Shown here piece after piece: positions 18,126 through 27,573 of a stretch of 64,000 nt of DNA. Numbering within the stretch: the stretch's first letter is position 1; each line of letters starts with the position of its first letter. The translations under genes were made by a program, and so were the position numbers. This stretch comes from Hydrocarboniphaga effusa AP103 (GTDB lineage Bacteria > Pseudomonadota > Gammaproteobacteria > Nevskiales > Nevskiaceae). Under the pieces are notes generated by a model, which saw nothing but the letters and a program-made list of their open reading frames with translations, did no database searches and was not told where the DNA came from. The DNA is taken from NCBI RefSeq assembly GCF_000271305.1, contig NZ_AKGD01000001.1, forward strand, positions 2,026,882-2,090,881. The letters run 5' to 3'.

Positions 18126-19187
18126 TTACAGCGGCAATCTCAATCTTGCCTTGTAAAGCCCGTCTTCGATGCCCAGCTCCAGCTTGCCCCTCTCACCGTA
18201 AATGAGGCTGAGACGGCTCGCAATATTATCGACCGCGACCTGATTGCCGCTGTGCGCTTGGCCGCTGGCAGCCGACTCGTCCTGCGGGGCAAGCGGGTTG
18301 GTCACCTCGATCGCGAGCGTGCCGGCGTCCTTGTACGCACGGACCTGGATGGTGCCGCCGTCCTTGCGCTTGGAGACGCCGTGGTGCACCGCGTTCTCCA
18401 CCAGCGGCTGGATGATCAGCGACGGAACCGGTTTCTCGAGCAGCTCCTCGGCGACGTCCCACTCCACCTGCAGGCGCTCGTCGAGCCGGGCCTTTTCGAT
18501 ACGCAGATAGGCGTTGCAGATGCTGATCTCGTCGACCAGCGGGGCCATCTGGCCGGGCTTTTCGAGGCTCGCACGGAACACGTCGGCCAAATCTTCGACC
18601 AGGCCCTCGGCGTCGTTGGGGCGCACGCTGATCAGCGCGGCGAGGCTGTTGAGCGCGTTGAACAGGAAGTGCGGGCGGATGCGCGCGTTGAGCGCCTGAT
18701 AGCGGCTTTCCGATTCGGCACGTACCTGCTCGCGCCACTGGTGCCGCGTCCAGAAGTAGCGCAGCAGCAGCAGCGCGACGATGGCCGCGATGCCCGAATG
18801 CCGCAGCATGAACCAGAGCCGCGGCTCGTTGGGGTCGAGCACGCCCCAGCGCGGGTTGGTGCCGATGATCCAGGCCAGGTTCGACAGCAGCATCACCGCG
18901 AGCACCAGCGAAGCCCAGCAGACGAAGAACACTAGGCCCGGCCGGGCGATGGTCAAAAAGCGGCGCATCCAGCACAACAGCGCGGCTCCGCACAGGCCGA
19001 TCCATTGCATGTAGAGCGACAGCAGCACGAGTTTCTGCAGGATGCCGCCGGTGCGGATCGGGCCGGCCAGCGTGAAGCACAGGGCGACGAGTTCCATGGC
19101 CAAGGCCAGCGACAGCGCCACCGGCACCGTGCAGAAGTTGGGAATCAGGCGAATGCGCGTCGCCGGATTGGTCTTGACCTGGAGCAT
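18126..19187 (-). CDS. algZ: LytS-like sensor histidine kinase, AlgZ/FimS homologue
   Basis: A 353-aa membrane sensor with several N-terminal hydrophobic segments (about residues 20-170), then the HisKA_7TM/His_kinase-type core. The phosphorylated His is in [21 protein letters not shown]; the ATP-binding N box is in [20 protein letters not shown]. The G box is less clear, as in this family. Located next to algR and divergent from argH, as in Pseudomonas. About 145 nt separate its start from that of argH, with the argH -10 in between. Confidence 0.92.
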   Translation of the reverse strand: MLQVKTNPATRIRLIPNFCTVPVALSLALAMELVALCFTLAGPIRTGGILQKLVLLSLYMQWIGLCGAALLCWMRRFLTIARPGLVFFVCWASLVLAVMLLSNLAWIIGTNPRWGVLDPNEPRLWFMLRHSGIAAIVALLLLRYFWTRHQWREQVRAESESRYQALNARIRPHFLFNALNSLAALISVRPNDAEGLVEDLADVFRASLEKPGQMAPLVDEISICNAYLRIEKARLDERLQVEWDVAEELLEKPVPSLIIQPLVENAVHHGVSKRKDGGTIQVRAYKDAGTLAIEVTNPLAPQDESAASGQAHSGNQVAVDNIASRLSLIYGERGKLELGIEDGLYKARLRLPL

Positions 19188-19294
19188 GGGCAGCCGATGG
19201 ATCGACAGGGAATTCGACAGGGCCGAATTGTAGGCATGGCGGCGGCATTTGCGTCCGCCCCCGAAGCCGGCCGGGGATGCCGCTGGTCGGAGGC

Positions 19295-19300
19295 TATAAT
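19295..19300 (+). promoter_or_regulatory. Putative -10 element of argH
   Basis: TATAAT, a perfect sigma-70 -10 hexamer in GGCTATAATTCCGCC, 34 nt ahead of the argH ATG. No clear -35 hexamer stands 17 nt upstream. Short leader predicted. Confidence 0.6.
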
Positions 19301-19333
19301 TCCGCCCCTTTTGCTCCCACGCCCGACCCGCCG

Positions 19334-20731
19334 ATGAAGTCCGCCTCGCCCGACGCCAAGAACCCCATGTGGAGCGGCCGCTTCTCGGAATCGACCTCCG
19401 AGCTCGTCGCCGCCTTCAGCGAATCGGTCAGCTACGATGCGCGGCTCTATCGCCAGGACATCGCCGGCAGCCAGGCGCACGCGCGCATGCTCGCCAAGGT
19501 GGGCGTGATCTCGCAGTCCGATGCGGACGTCATCGTCGACGGCCTGGACCGCGTGCTCGGCGAAATCGAAAGCGGCGCCTTTACGTGGAAGACCGCGCTC
19601 GAAGACGTGCACATGAACATCGAGGCGCGGCTGACCGAGCTGGTCGGCGACGCCGGCAAGCGCCTGCACACGGGCCGCAGCCGCAACGACCAGGTCGCCA
19701 CCGACATCCGTCTCTACGTGCGCGACAGCATCGACGTGCTGCTGCAGCTGCTCGATACGCTCGCCGAGGGCCTGCTCGGGCTTGCGGAGCAGGAAGCCGA
19801 CAGCATCATGCCGGGCTTCACCCATCTGCAGATCGCCCAGCCGGTGACCTTCGGCCACCACATGCTGGCCTGGCGCGAACAGGTGCTGCGCGATCGCTCG
19901 CGACTCGTCGACTGCCGCAAGCGCCTGAACCTGCTGCCGCTCGGCTCGGCCGCGCTCGCGGGCACGGTGTACCCGCTCGATCGTCACTACGTGGCGCAGC
20001 AGCTCGGCTTCGACGGCGTCACCGAGAATTCGCTCGACGCGGTCTCCGATCGCGACTTCGCCATCGAATTCTGCGCCGCGGCCAGCCTGATCCTGGTTCA
20101 CCTGTCGCGCTGGAGCGAGGAACTCATCATCTGGTCGACGCCGATGTTCGGCTTCGTCGCCCTGCCCGATCGCTTCTGCACCGGCAGCTCGATCATGCCG
20201 CAGAAGAAGAACCCCGACGTGCCCGAGCTCGTGCGCGGCAAGACCGGCCGCGTGATCGGCGATCTGAACGCCCTGCTGGTGCTCATGAAGGGCCAGCCGC
20301 TCGCCTACAACCGCGACAACCAGGAGGACAAGGAGCCGCTGTTCGACGCGATCGACACGGTCACGATGTGCCTGCGCGTCTACGCCGACATGGTTCCGCA
20401 CATCGTCTGCAAGCGCGAAGCCTGTCGCGCGGCCGCGGCCAAGGGCTTCTCGACCGCGACCGACCTGGCCGACTATCTCGCCCGCAGGGGGCTGCCGTTC
20501 CGCGATGCGCACCACGTCGTCGGCGCGGTGGTCGGCCTTGCGGCACAGCGGGACTGCGACATCGCCGAGCTGTCGCTCGAAACCCTGCAAGGTTTCTCGC
20601 CCATCATCGAAGCCGACGTCTACGGGCACATCACGCTCGAAGCCTCGGTCTCCGCCCGCAAGACCTACGGTGGCACCGCGCCCGACCAGGTGCGCGCCGC
20701 CATCGCCCGAGCCAGGAGTGCAAAGCCGTGA
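19334..20731 (+). CDS. argH: Argininosuccinate lyase
   Basis: Splits argininosuccinate into arginine and fumarate, the last step of arginine synthesis. Family motifs: [74 protein letters not shown], and the fumarase-superfamily loop [20 protein letters not shown] with its catalytic serine. 465 aa. The ATG at 19334 gives the normal N-terminus; an upstream ATG at 19277 lies in the promoter. The stop overlaps the next gene's GTG (GTGA). Confidence 0.96.
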   Translation: MKSASPDAKNPMWSGRFSESTSELVAAFSESVSYDARLYRQDIAGSQAHARMLAKVGVISQSDADVIVDGLDRVLGEIESGAFTWKTALEDVHMNIEARLTELVGDAGKRLHTGRSRNDQVATDIRLYVRDSIDVLLQLLDTLAEGLLGLAEQEADSIMPGFTHLQIAQPVTFGHHMLAWREQVLRDRSRLVDCRKRLNLLPLGSAALAGTVYPLDRHYVAQQLGFDGVTENSLDAVSDRDFAIEFCAAASLILVHLSRWSEELIIWSTPMFGFVALPDRFCTGSSIMPQKKNPDVPELVRGKTGRVIGDLNALLVLMKGQPLAYNRDNQEDKEPLFDAIDTVTMCLRVYADMVPHIVCKREACRAAAAKGFSTATDLADYLARRGLPFRDAHHVVGAVVGLAAQRDCDIAELSLETLQGFSPIIEADVYGHITLEASVSARKTYGGTAPDQVRAAIARARSAKP

Positions 20732-21492
20732 GCCGCGCCAGCGCCAACGTCGTCCTCGTCACCGGCGCCAGCGCCGGCTTCGGTTCCGCCATCGCCCGCC
20801 GCTTCGCCGAGGACGGTGCGCGCGTGGTGCTCGCGGCGCGCCGGCTCGATCGCATCGAAGCGCTGGCCGCCGAGATCGGCGAACGGGCGCACGCCATCGA
20901 GCTCGACGTGCGCAATCGCGCGGCGGTGGAATTCGAGATCGCCAACCTGCCGCCGGACTTCGCGGGCATCGACGTGCTGGTCAACAACGCCGGCCTCGCG
21001 CTCGGCCTCGAACCTGCGCACCAAGCCTCGCTCGACGATTGGGAAACCATGGTCGACACCAACGTGAAGGGCCTCATGACGGTCACGCGCGCGGTGCTGC
21101 CGGGCATGGTCGAGCGCGGTCGCGGACATGTGGTCAACATCGGCTCGATCGCGGGCGAATGGCCGTATCCGGGCGGCAACGTCTACGGCGCGACCAAGGC
21201 CTTCGTGCGCCAGTTCTCGCTGAACCTCAAGGCCGACCTGGCCGGCACGCCGGTACGCGTGAGCAACGTCGAGCCGGGCCTCTGCGGCGGTACCGAATTC
21301 TCCAACGTGCGCTTCCATGGCGACGACGCCAAGGCCGAGAACGTCTACGCCAACACCACGCCGTTGACGGCCGACGACATCGCCGACGTCGTCCACTGGG
21401 TCGCCACGCGTCCCGCGCACGTCAACATCAACACGATCTCGCTGATGCCGGTGGTGCAGGCCTTCGCGGGCATGAAGGTGCAGAAGGGCTGA
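20728..21492 (+). CDS. Short-chain dehydrogenase, YdfG-like 3-hydroxy acid dehydrogenase
   Basis: A 254-aa NAD(P)H-dependent [15 protein letters not shown] forms the cofactor loop, LVNNAG the structural motif, and Ser-Tyr-Lys catalytic residues occur in [24 protein letters not shown]. The segment [24 protein letters not shown] is close to YdfG, an NADP-dependent 3-hydroxy acid (serine/allo-threonine) dehydrogenase. The GTG start at 20728 overlaps the argH stop by four bases, so the two are translationally coupled. Confidence 0.9.
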   Translation: MSRASANVVLVTGASAGFGSAIARRFAEDGARVVLAARRLDRIEALAAEIGERAHAIELDVRNRAAVEFEIANLPPDFAGIDVLVNNAGLALGLEPAHQASLDDWETMVDTNVKGLMTVTRAVLPGMVERGRGHVVNIGSIAGEWPYPGGNVYGATKAFVRQFSLNLKADLAGTPVRVSNVEPGLCGGTEFSNVRFHGDDAKAENVYANTTPLTADDIADVVHWVATRPAHVNINTISLMPVVQAFAGMKVQKG

Positions 21493-21537
21493 GAGCGAGT
21501 CGCGGACTTCGACCCGGTGCCGTGAGCGGCGCCGCGG

Positions 21538-22023
21538 CTAGTCCGGCAGCATCGGCAGATCGGTCGGGCCCGGATCGATGCCGAACTGCATCAGCAGCGT
21601 CGTCGCCTGTCCGCGGTGATGGGTCTGGTGGTTGAACAGATGCGCCGCGAGCTGCCAGCCGGGCTTGCTGAAGTGCGCACCGTAGGCATAGCTGTAATAG
21701 CGAAAATCGCCCGCGAGCCACTCGGCTTCGAGCGAGCCGGCCCACTCGGCGATCTCCTCGTCGAGCGCCTCGCGACGGCTGCGCAGGGCATCGAAGCTCA
21801 GCGCGAGCGGCTCCATCGGCCCGACCCGGCGGAGCTTGAAGCGATCCATCCAGATCGTGTCGGTCGACACCAGATGCTCGAAGGTGCCGTGCAGCGACTT
21901 GAAGAATGCGCCACGGTCCTCGCGCCGCTGCTCGTCCGATAGCCGGGCCGCACAAGCGTAGAGGTTCTGGTTCATCCAGCGGTTGTAGGCTGCCATGCGC
22001 AGCGCGTAGTTGCGGTCGATCAT
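21538..22023 (-). CDS. DinB/YfiT-family putative metalloenzyme
   Basis: A 161-aa four-helix DinB-like protein. The three metal-binding histidines expected of the fold are visible: HGTFEHLV (first His, about residue 45) and FNHQTHHRGQ (second and third, about 134-138). The start IDRNYALRMAAYNRWMNQNLYACAARL is typical of the family. Substrate unknown; relatives are thiol-S-transferases or hydrolases. Monocistronic, convergent to the SDR. Confidence 0.85.
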   Translation of the reverse strand: MIDRNYALRMAAYNRWMNQNLYACAARLSDEQRREDRGAFFKSLHGTFEHLVSTDTIWMDRFKLRRVGPMEPLALSFDALRSRREALDEEIAEWAGSLEAEWLAGDFRYYSYAYGAHFSKPGWQLAAHLFNHQTHHRGQATTLLMQFGIDPGPTDLPMLPD

Positions 22024-22073
22024 GGATGGCTTGAGTGGGGTAGGCTCGCATCATAACGACCGGGGGAACCTGC

Positions 22074-24254
22074 ATGGCCGATAGCAAACCGACGAGGCAG
22101 CCTCGTTATCTCGATGGAGTCGAGGCCTGCGTCGATGCGCTCGTCGAGCGCGTCGGAAACGACATCCGGCTCGGCGTCCCGCTCGGGCTCGGCAAGCCGG
22201 TCGAACTCATCAATGCGCTGTATGCGCGCGCCAAGCGCGATCCGGATCTCAAGCTGACCGTGCTGACCGCGCTATCGCTGCAACGGCCTCGCCCGACAGG
22301 GCTCGAAGGCGCCCTGCTCAATCCGTTTCTCGAACGCATTTACGAAGGCGTGGTCGAGCTCGACTATGTGCGCGACCAGAACGCCGGCAAGCTGCCGCCC
22401 AACGTGCGCGTGCTCGAGTTCTTCTTCCAGACCGGGGCGCGGCTGGCGGACGATCAGGCGCAGCGCGACTACATCAGCACCAATTACACGTTCGCGGCTC
22501 GCGATGTCTATGCGCAGGGTTGCAATGTGACGGCTCAGATCGTCGCCAAGCGAGAAGCCGCGCAAGGCCTGCGCTACAGCCTGAGCTGCAACCCCGACAC
22601 CGGGCCCGAGCTCGAGCGCCTGCTGCGCGCGGCCCAGGCGCGCGGCGATCGGCGAATCGCGGTGATCGCGCAGGTCAACGAGCAGCTGCCGTACATGGGC
22701 AACGATGCGGAAGTCGAGCCCTCGAACTTCGATTTCGTGATCGACCATCCGCGCTACTCCAGCGCCTTGTTCTCGGTGCCGAAGACGCCGGTATCGGTGG
22801 CCGATCACGCGATCGGCCTGCGTGTGTCGACGCTCGTTCGCGACGGCGGAACCCTGCAGATCGGCATCGGCACGCTCGGCGATGCGGTCTCGCATGCGCT
22901 CGCACTTCGCGAGCGCCGCAACGCCGAGTATCAGCGCAGCTTGAACGCGCTCGACGCGATCGCGCCCTGGCGCGGCCTCATCGATGGCTTCGGCGGCCTG
23001 CAGCGTTTCGAGCGCGGGCTTTATGGCGCGAGCGAGATGATCGTCGACGGCTTTCTGCATCTGCTCGACGCCGGCGTGATCCGTCGCGAGGTCTACGATT
23101 TCTGGGCCTTGCAGCAGCTCGTCGACGAAGGGCTTTGCGACCCGCGCAAGCTCGATGCGCGCGTGCTCGAAGCGCTCGCCGAACACGGCGTGCGCCTGCT
23201 GCGCACGCAGGATTTCGAACGCCTGCGCCATCACGGCCTGTTCGTCGACGCAAGCGGCTATGAAGACGGCGAGATCATCGCCCCCGATGGCCAGCGCATT
23301 CCGGCGAATCTCGCGAACCCGCGATCGCGCGCGGCGATCGCCGAAAGCTGCCTCGGCGAGCGGCTGCGCAACGGCATCGTGCTGCACGGCGGCTTCTTCC
23401 TCGGACCGCGCAGCTTCTATCAGGCCTTGCGCGACATGCCCGAAGAGCAGCGCAACCGTATCTGCATGACCGGCGTCGAGCGCATCAACCAGCTCGACCT
23501 GAACCCGCGGCTCTACAAGGCGCAGCGCCTGCACGCGCGCTTCATCAACACCGCGATGATGGCGACGCTGTCGGGCGCGATCATCTCCGATGGCCTCGAA
23601 AACGGTCGCGTGGTGTCGGGCGTCGGCGGGCAATACAACTTCGTCGCGCAGGCGCATCAGCTCGAGACCGGGCGCTCGATCCTGCTGTTGCGCGCGGTGC
23701 GCGACGCAGATGGCAAGACCAGCAGCAATATCCTGTTCGACTACGGGCACTGCACCATTCCGCGTCATCTGCGCGACATCGTCGTCACCGAATACGGCAT
23801 TGCCGATCTGCGCGCGCAGACCGACGAGCAGGTCGCACGTGCGCTGATCGAGATCGCCGATTCGCGTTTCCAGCCCGAGCTGATCGAAAAAGCGCAGCAG
23901 GCCGGCAAGCTCGCACGCAACTACCGCCTGCCCGAGCGCTGCAAGGACAATCGTCCCGAGCGACTCGCACGCGTGATCGAAGTCAGCGGCCAGGCCGAAG
24001 CCTTGTTTCCGGCGTTTCCGCTCGGTCACGATTTCACCGAGCAGGAGTTGCGGCTCGCCAAGGGACTCAAGGCCGTGCAGGCCACGGTGGCGACGACGCC
24101 CAAGCTCAAGCTGCTGTTGCGCGGCGCAAGACCGCTGCAGCCGGTCGATGAAGCCGAGCGAGCCGATCTGCAGCGCCTGGGGCTCGACGAGCCGAAAGGC
24201 CTGCAGAACCGCGTTGCGCGCAGCCTGCTGCTCGATCAGCTGCGCAAGGCCTGA
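22074..24254 (+). CDS. Acetyl-CoA hydrolase/transferase family protein
   Basis: A long (726 aa) member of the acetyl-CoA hydrolase/CoA-transferase family. The N-terminal domain begins with RYLDGVEACVDALVERVGNDIRLGVPLGLGKP; the C-terminal catalytic domain includes GNGIVLHGGFFLGP-like and SGVGGQYNFVAQAHQL segments, with FVTEYGIADLR-like VVTEYGIADLRAQT near the end. The family's CoA-thioester-forming glutamate is in the TEYG motif. Length is about 200 aa greater than simple Cat1-type enzymes because of an inserted middle region. The precise acyl donor is unknown. Start ATG 22074, 50 nt after the divergent DinB-like gene. Confidence 0.85.
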   Translation: MADSKPTRQPRYLDGVEACVDALVERVGNDIRLGVPLGLGKPVELINALYARAKRDPDLKLTVLTALSLQRPRPTGLEGALLNPFLERIYEGVVELDYVRDQNAGKLPPNVRVLEFFFQTGARLADDQAQRDYISTNYTFAARDVYAQGCNVTAQIVAKREAAQGLRYSLSCNPDTGPELERLLRAAQARGDRRIAVIAQVNEQLPYMGNDAEVEPSNFDFVIDHPRYSSALFSVPKTPVSVADHAIGLRVSTLVRDGGTLQIGIGTLGDAVSHALALRERRNAEYQRSLNALDAIAPWRGLIDGFGGLQRFERGLYGASEMIVDGFLHLLDAGVIRREVYDFWALQQLVDEGLCDPRKLDARVLEALAEHGVRLLRTQDFERLRHHGLFVDASGYEDGEIIAPDGQRIPANLANPRSRAAIAESCLGERLRNGIVLHGGFFLGPRSFYQALRDMPEEQRNRICMTGVERINQLDLNPRLYKAQRLHARFINTAMMATLSGAIISDGLENGRVVSGVGGQYNFVAQAHQLETGRSILLLRAVRDADGKTSSNILFDYGHCTIPRHLRDIVVTEYGIADLRAQTDEQVARALIEIADSRFQPELIEKAQQAGKLARNYRLPERCKDNRPERLARVIEVSGQAEALFPAFPLGHDFTEQELRLAKGLKAVQATVATTPKLKLLLRGARPLQPVDEAERADLQRLGLDEPKGLQNRVARSLLLDQLRKA

Positions 24255-24327
24255 CCGCAGTTCAGGAGCGACTCAGTACGGCCGCAAAACACTGCGCCTC
24301 CGCATTCGGCTTACTTCGGAGCCTCGC

Positions 24328-25221
24328 ATGGCACGGCCACTTTGGAACGGCGCGATTTCGTTCGGGCTGCTCAACATTCCAGTGCAGCTCGTGCCCGGCG
24401 AGCGCAGCATGGATCTGCACTTCCACCTCGTCGACATGCGCGATCAGTCGCGCGTGCGCTACGAGCGCGTCAGCGAGGAGACCGGAGACGAGGTGCCCTG
24501 GAACAAGATCGCGCGGGCCTTCGAGTACGAGAAGGGCAATTACGTGGTGCTCGAAAAAGAGGACTTCGCCAACGCCGCGCCCGAGAGTCACGAGTCGGTC
24601 GATATCGAAGCCTTCGTCGAGCCCGAGCAGATCGGGCCGGAATATTACGATCGACCGTATTTTCTGGTGCCGGCCGGCAAGGCGCACAAGGGCTACGTAC
24701 TGCTGCGCGATACGCTCGTGAAGCTCGGCAAGGTTGCGGTTGCGCGGGTGGTGATCCGCACGCGCGAGCGGCTCGCGCTCGTGCGCCCGCTGGGCGAGGC
24801 TTTGCAACTGCTCATCCTGCGCTACCCGCAGGAAGTGGTGGCCGCGGATGCCTACGAATTTCCGGCGGCCGATGCCAAGAGCAATCGCATCAGTCCTAAG
24901 GAACGAGCGATGGCCGAGCAGCTCGTCGAATCGATGAGCACCGATTTCGATCCTTCGCAGTATCACGACGAGACACGCGCAAAGCTGAGAGCGGCGATCG
25001 ATCGGCGGCTCAAGAGCAAGGGCAAGAAGGTGTCGAAGAAAGTCGCCAAAGCCGATCAAACGGCTCAAGGCAACGAGAAGGTGGTCGACTTCATGGCCTT
25101 GCTGCGCAAGAGCATCGACACGAACAAGCGCACGCCCGCGGCTGCGTCCGTCAAGAAGCCGGCTCGCAAGTCCACCCCCAAGAAAGCCAGCAAGACGACC
25201 CGCAGGAAAAACGCGTCTTGA
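24328..25221 (+). CDS. ku: Ku homodimer, non-homologous end joining
   Basis: Binds broken DNA ends and recruits LigD ligase. A 297-aa bacterial Ku: MARPLWNGAISFGLLNIPVQLVPGE is the family start; HLVDMRDQSRVRYERV, EYEKGNYVVLEKEDF, EAFVEPEQIGPEYYDRPYFLVP and AYLLRDTL-like GYVLLRDTL follow. The C-terminal ~60 residues are lysine/serine/proline rich and repetitive (KKPARKSTPKKASKTTRRK), resembling a histone-like DNA-binding tail. The ATG at 24328 gives the canonical N-terminus; the frame is open further upstream but overlaps the preceding gene. No ligD in this window. Confidence 0.95.
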   Translation: MARPLWNGAISFGLLNIPVQLVPGERSMDLHFHLVDMRDQSRVRYERVSEETGDEVPWNKIARAFEYEKGNYVVLEKEDFANAAPESHESVDIEAFVEPEQIGPEYYDRPYFLVPAGKAHKGYVLLRDTLVKLGKVAVARVVIRTRERLALVRPLGEALQLLILRYPQEVVAADAYEFPAADAKSNRISPKERAMAEQLVESMSTDFDPSQYHDETRAKLRAAIDRRLKSKGKKVSKKVAKADQTAQGNEKVVDFMALLRKSIDTNKRTPAAASVKKPARKSTPKKASKTTRRKNAS

Positions 25222-25235
25222 GACAAATGCCGAAA

Positions 25236-25271
25236 GGCAGATAGGGCGCTTTCCGAAGCGCCCTATCTGCC
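25236..25271. terminator. Long hairpin between ku and the convergent small-protein gene
   Basis: GGCAGATAGGGCGCTT pairs exactly with AAGCGCCCTATCTGCC across a four-base loop (16 perfect bp). Placed 14 nt after the ku stop and 10 nt before the convergent gene's stop. On the minus strand the stem is followed by TTT; on the plus strand no T run follows. Likely ends both transcripts. Confidence 0.7.
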
Positions 25272-25281
25272 TGGAGAAGCC

Positions 25282-25827
25282 TTACCGCTTGGATTTCGTA
25301 TCGCCAGATTTCGTGCCGCGATGATCGCTGCCAGAATTCTGCGCTCCCTCGCGTGTCAGCTCGGCTTGCACGGCGGCTTCGTAGGGCTCGAAGTAATTCG
25401 GATCCGAGGCATGTTCGCGGCTCTTCTCACGCAGCTTGGCGGCTTCGATTCGACCTACCGGCTGCCGCTGCGCATCTTCGGCCTCGTCGAGCCCGCTGCC
25501 GAGGCCGGGCGGCTGATCGGTGATGCTCAAGTCGCGGTCGGCGACGATGCGCCGTCCTCGCGCGGAGGGCGTTCGCGAGGACTCGGAGTCGAGCAAGGTC
25601 TCCGGCGATAGATCATCGGCTGTTACATCCGTGTCCGGACGTTCGCCGCCGGTCTGGCCGGCCTGCTCGACGCGCTCGGATGGAAACGCTTCGTTGCTCG
25701 CGTCCCGGGCATCCGGATCGCCCCGGCGGTCTCCCCGCTCATCCCCGCGATCGAAGCGCAGGCGCTGAGGCGTGTGGCGGTCGGCAGGGGCAGCGGAATG
25801 CTTCGAGGTTGGCTTTTTTGCGCTCAT
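25282..25827 (-). CDS. Highly charged, probably disordered protein
   Basis: A 181-aa protein without cysteine, rich in Asp, Arg, Glu, Ser and Pro, with repeated RGDERGDRRGDPDARD-like runs. It has no hydrophobic segment, so it is probably soluble and disordered. ATG 25827 has AAGGAG 7 nt upstream; an upstream ATG 33 nt earlier lacks this. It lies convergent to ku and 42 nt after a 50-aa polar gene. The family is unknown to me; composition resembles hydrophilin or stress-protection proteins, but that is only a comparison. Confidence 0.65.
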   Translation of the reverse strand: MSAKKPTSKHSAAPADRHTPQRLRFDRGDERGDRRGDPDARDASNEAFPSERVEQAGQTGGERPDTDVTADDLSPETLLDSESSRTPSARGRRIVADRDLSITDQPPGLGSGLDEAEDAQRQPVGRIEAAKLREKSREHASDPNYFEPYEAAVQAELTREGAQNSGSDHRGTKSGDTKSKR

Positions 25828-25869
25828 GGGGGCTCCTTGTTCGAAGGTTCGGGCCTGCATGACCCTTCC

Positions 25870-26022
25870 TCAGGTTTCGCGACGAGTGGGCTGATCCGGC
25901 TTTTCGGGATGGTCGGGGCCCACCGGGTTGCCGGGCATGTCGCGCTTGCGTACGAGGTCTTCCTCCGTCTCCGGCATATCGGGATCGACAGGCTTCGAGC
26001 CGGGTTCATGTGTGTTGTTCAT
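25870..26022 (-). CDS. Small 50-aa polar protein
   Basis: A 50-codon gene running from ATG 26022 to TGA 25870. AGAGGAA lies 8 nt ahead of the ATG. The product begins MNNTHEPGSKPVDPDMPE and contains a charged patch LVRKRDMPGN and many prolines; there is no hydrophobic segment or cysteine. It sits 42 nt before the disordered 181-aa gene on the same strand, with which it probably shares a transcript. Function unknown. Confidence 0.6.
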   Translation of the reverse strand: MNNTHEPGSKPVDPDMPETEEDLVRKRDMPGNPVGPDHPEKPDQPTRRET

Positions 26023-26128
26023 GGCGCCGTTCCTCTTTCAACCGTGTGGCTAGGCTTTCGCCTGTGCAGCAGTTCGTCTGTGCTGCAGTTAACGCCCGGC
26101 CGCGTGTGCGAGGCCTGAATCCAAGACC

Positions 26129-26386
26129 TCAGGCGAAGATCGCAATGGCCGCGACCACGATCAAGGCCAACGCGAAGGCGACGCTCCACCAATAGCGCCG
26201 CCACATGGCCCGCGCATCGTGCGCAGAAAGCGGCTCGGCGGGGACGGTACGGTCGATCGCATTGCTCGCATGCGGCTGCAGGCGGCGGGTGATCTTGATG
26301 CGCAGCAACACGCCGATGGCGACCAGTGCCATCAGGATCGGAAACGCAATGGCGCAGAATCGCGCGAGACTCAGGTCGTCATCCAT
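26129..26386 (-). CDS. Small two-TM membrane protein
   Basis: An 85-aa protein with two hydrophobic helices (about residues 8-26 and 64-84) linked by a polar loop. It starts MDDDLSLARFCAIAFPI. The ATG at 26386 has a GGAG 6 nt upstream; the alternative start 33 nt earlier adds a serine-rich run and is less likely. Stands alone between the small-protein pair and the HAD gene. Function unknown. Confidence 0.6.
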   Translation of the reverse strand: MDDDLSLARFCAIAFPILMALVAIGVLLRIKITRRLQPHASNAIDRTVPAEPLSAHDARAMWRRYWWSVAFALALIVVAAIAIFA

Positions 26387-26475
26387 GACGGGCTCCGATG
26401 ATGAGCTCGATGCGGGCATCGAGCCTTGCCCAAGACCCTAGAGAGGGTTGCTTGCCGCGAGGTGAGCGGTACGGC

Positions 26476-27276
26476 TCAGTGCCTTGCGGCCAGTGATTCG
26501 CCCACGAGCTTCATCAGCTCGGGCAAACGTCGGATCACCGCATCGGGCCGCTGCGGATAGCGCTCGGTGCCCGGAAAAATCTTGTCGATCCAGGCCGCAT
26601 CCCAACCGACGCCGTTGTAGAAGATCGCGCTGACGTTCGCGTTCTTGCCGGCGATGATGTCCGCGGTGCTGTCGCCGACGTACCAGCAATGCGCGTCGGC
26701 CGGCGCGCCGATGTCGGCCAGCGCTTTCAGGATCAGATCGGGGAAGGGTTTTCGCTTCTCCACATCGTCGCCGCAGACGATCGCGTCGAACAGCTCGTGC
26801 CAACCGCTGCCGTCGATCACGTAGATCTCGTGCGCCATGAAGCGCCGCGCTCGGTTCGACAGTACGCCGAGCTTGAGCCCGAGCGCGCGAAGTTCGAGCA
26901 GGCGCTCGCGCGCATCGGCTTCCATCGGCTTCACGGGGCCGAAGTGGCGCTCGTAGAGCGCGTCGAACTCCGCGTGCGCGATCTTCTTCGCCTCCTCGTC
27001 GCCGCCGAACAGCAGCTCGAAGATGTCGGTGCGCGAGATGCGCCGCTGCGCGCTGATCTTCGGATGCAGCCGGCCGTGCTTGCGCACATAGCTCACCAGG
27101 CGCGCGTCTTCGACAGTCTTGGAATCCTGCGGCGACACCAGGCGATCGAGCAGGCCCAGCGGGCCGAGCCTGGGCAGCACCTCGTCGAGCGCGTAATACA
27201 TCGCGTCCAGGGTGTCGGCGAGCGTGGCGTGCCAGTCGAACAGCAACACCTGCGGACGCGCGAGCGCGGGGCTCAT
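26476..27276 (-). CDS. HAD-superfamily phosphatase with unusual first motif
   Basis: A 266-aa HAD hydrolase of the IA class. Motif I is FDWHATLADT (nucleophile Asp, with His where most family phosphatases have a second Asp). Motif II LSNRARRF, Lys in EKRKPFPDLI and motif IV WYVGDSTADI are present. A cap region of about 100 residues lies between motifs I and II, as in phosphoglycolate-type enzymes. Substrate unknown. The start at ATG 27276 follows the small membrane gene by 8 nt, suggesting one unit. A longer frame upstream runs through that gene and is rejected. Confidence 0.85.
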   Translation of the reverse strand: MSPALARPQVLLFDWHATLADTLDAMYYALDEVLPRLGPLGLLDRLVSPQDSKTVEDARLVSYVRKHGRLHPKISAQRRISRTDIFELLFGGDEEAKKIAHAEFDALYERHFGPVKPMEADARERLLELRALGLKLGVLSNRARRFMAHEIYVIDGSGWHELFDAIVCGDDVEKRKPFPDLILKALADIGAPADAHCWYVGDSTADIIAGKNANVSAIFYNGVGWDAAWIDKIFPGTERYPQRPDAVIRRLPELMKLVGESLAARH

Positions 27277-27284
27277 CGGTTGGC

Positions 27285-27524
27285 TCAGATCAGGCCGCCG
27301 CCGATGGTCAGCCGGAACACGCCGATGGCGATCGCGAGCACGTTGAGCACCAGGCCGGCCTTGGCCCGGCTGTTCTCTCCGAGCAGCGCGCCGAAGCCGC
27401 CGATGATCGCGCCGACGACCGCGAACGGGATCATGAACCAGTTGCCCCAGCCGAGCAGCGGAATGAACGCGAGCATGGCCCACAGCAGGCTCAGGATGCC
27501 CCACAACACGCTGATCACACCCAT
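27285..27524 (-). CDS. Small hydrophobic membrane protein
   Basis: A 79-aa, two- or three-helix membrane protein: GVISVLWGILSLLWAMLAFIPLLGWGNWF, then PFAVVGAIIGGFGALLGE and LVLNVLAIAIGVFRLTIGGGL. The ATG at 27524 has a strong GAGGAG 8 nt ahead. It ends 8 nt before the HAD gene, so both are probably co-transcribed. Function unknown; glycine-rich helices recall small stress membrane proteins. Confidence 0.72.
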   Translation of the reverse strand: MGVISVLWGILSLLWAMLAFIPLLGWGNWFMIPFAVVGAIIGGFGALLGENSRAKAGLVLNVLAIAIGVFRLTIGGGLI

Positions 27525-27573
27525 AAGAATCTCCTCGTTGCGTCGTTCGCGACTATAGCGAAGCGAGCGGAAT

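Noticed and set aside
22272..24029. A 585-aa antisense frame across the acetyl-CoA hydrolase gene
   Set aside because: Shadow frame; sense strand has full family features.
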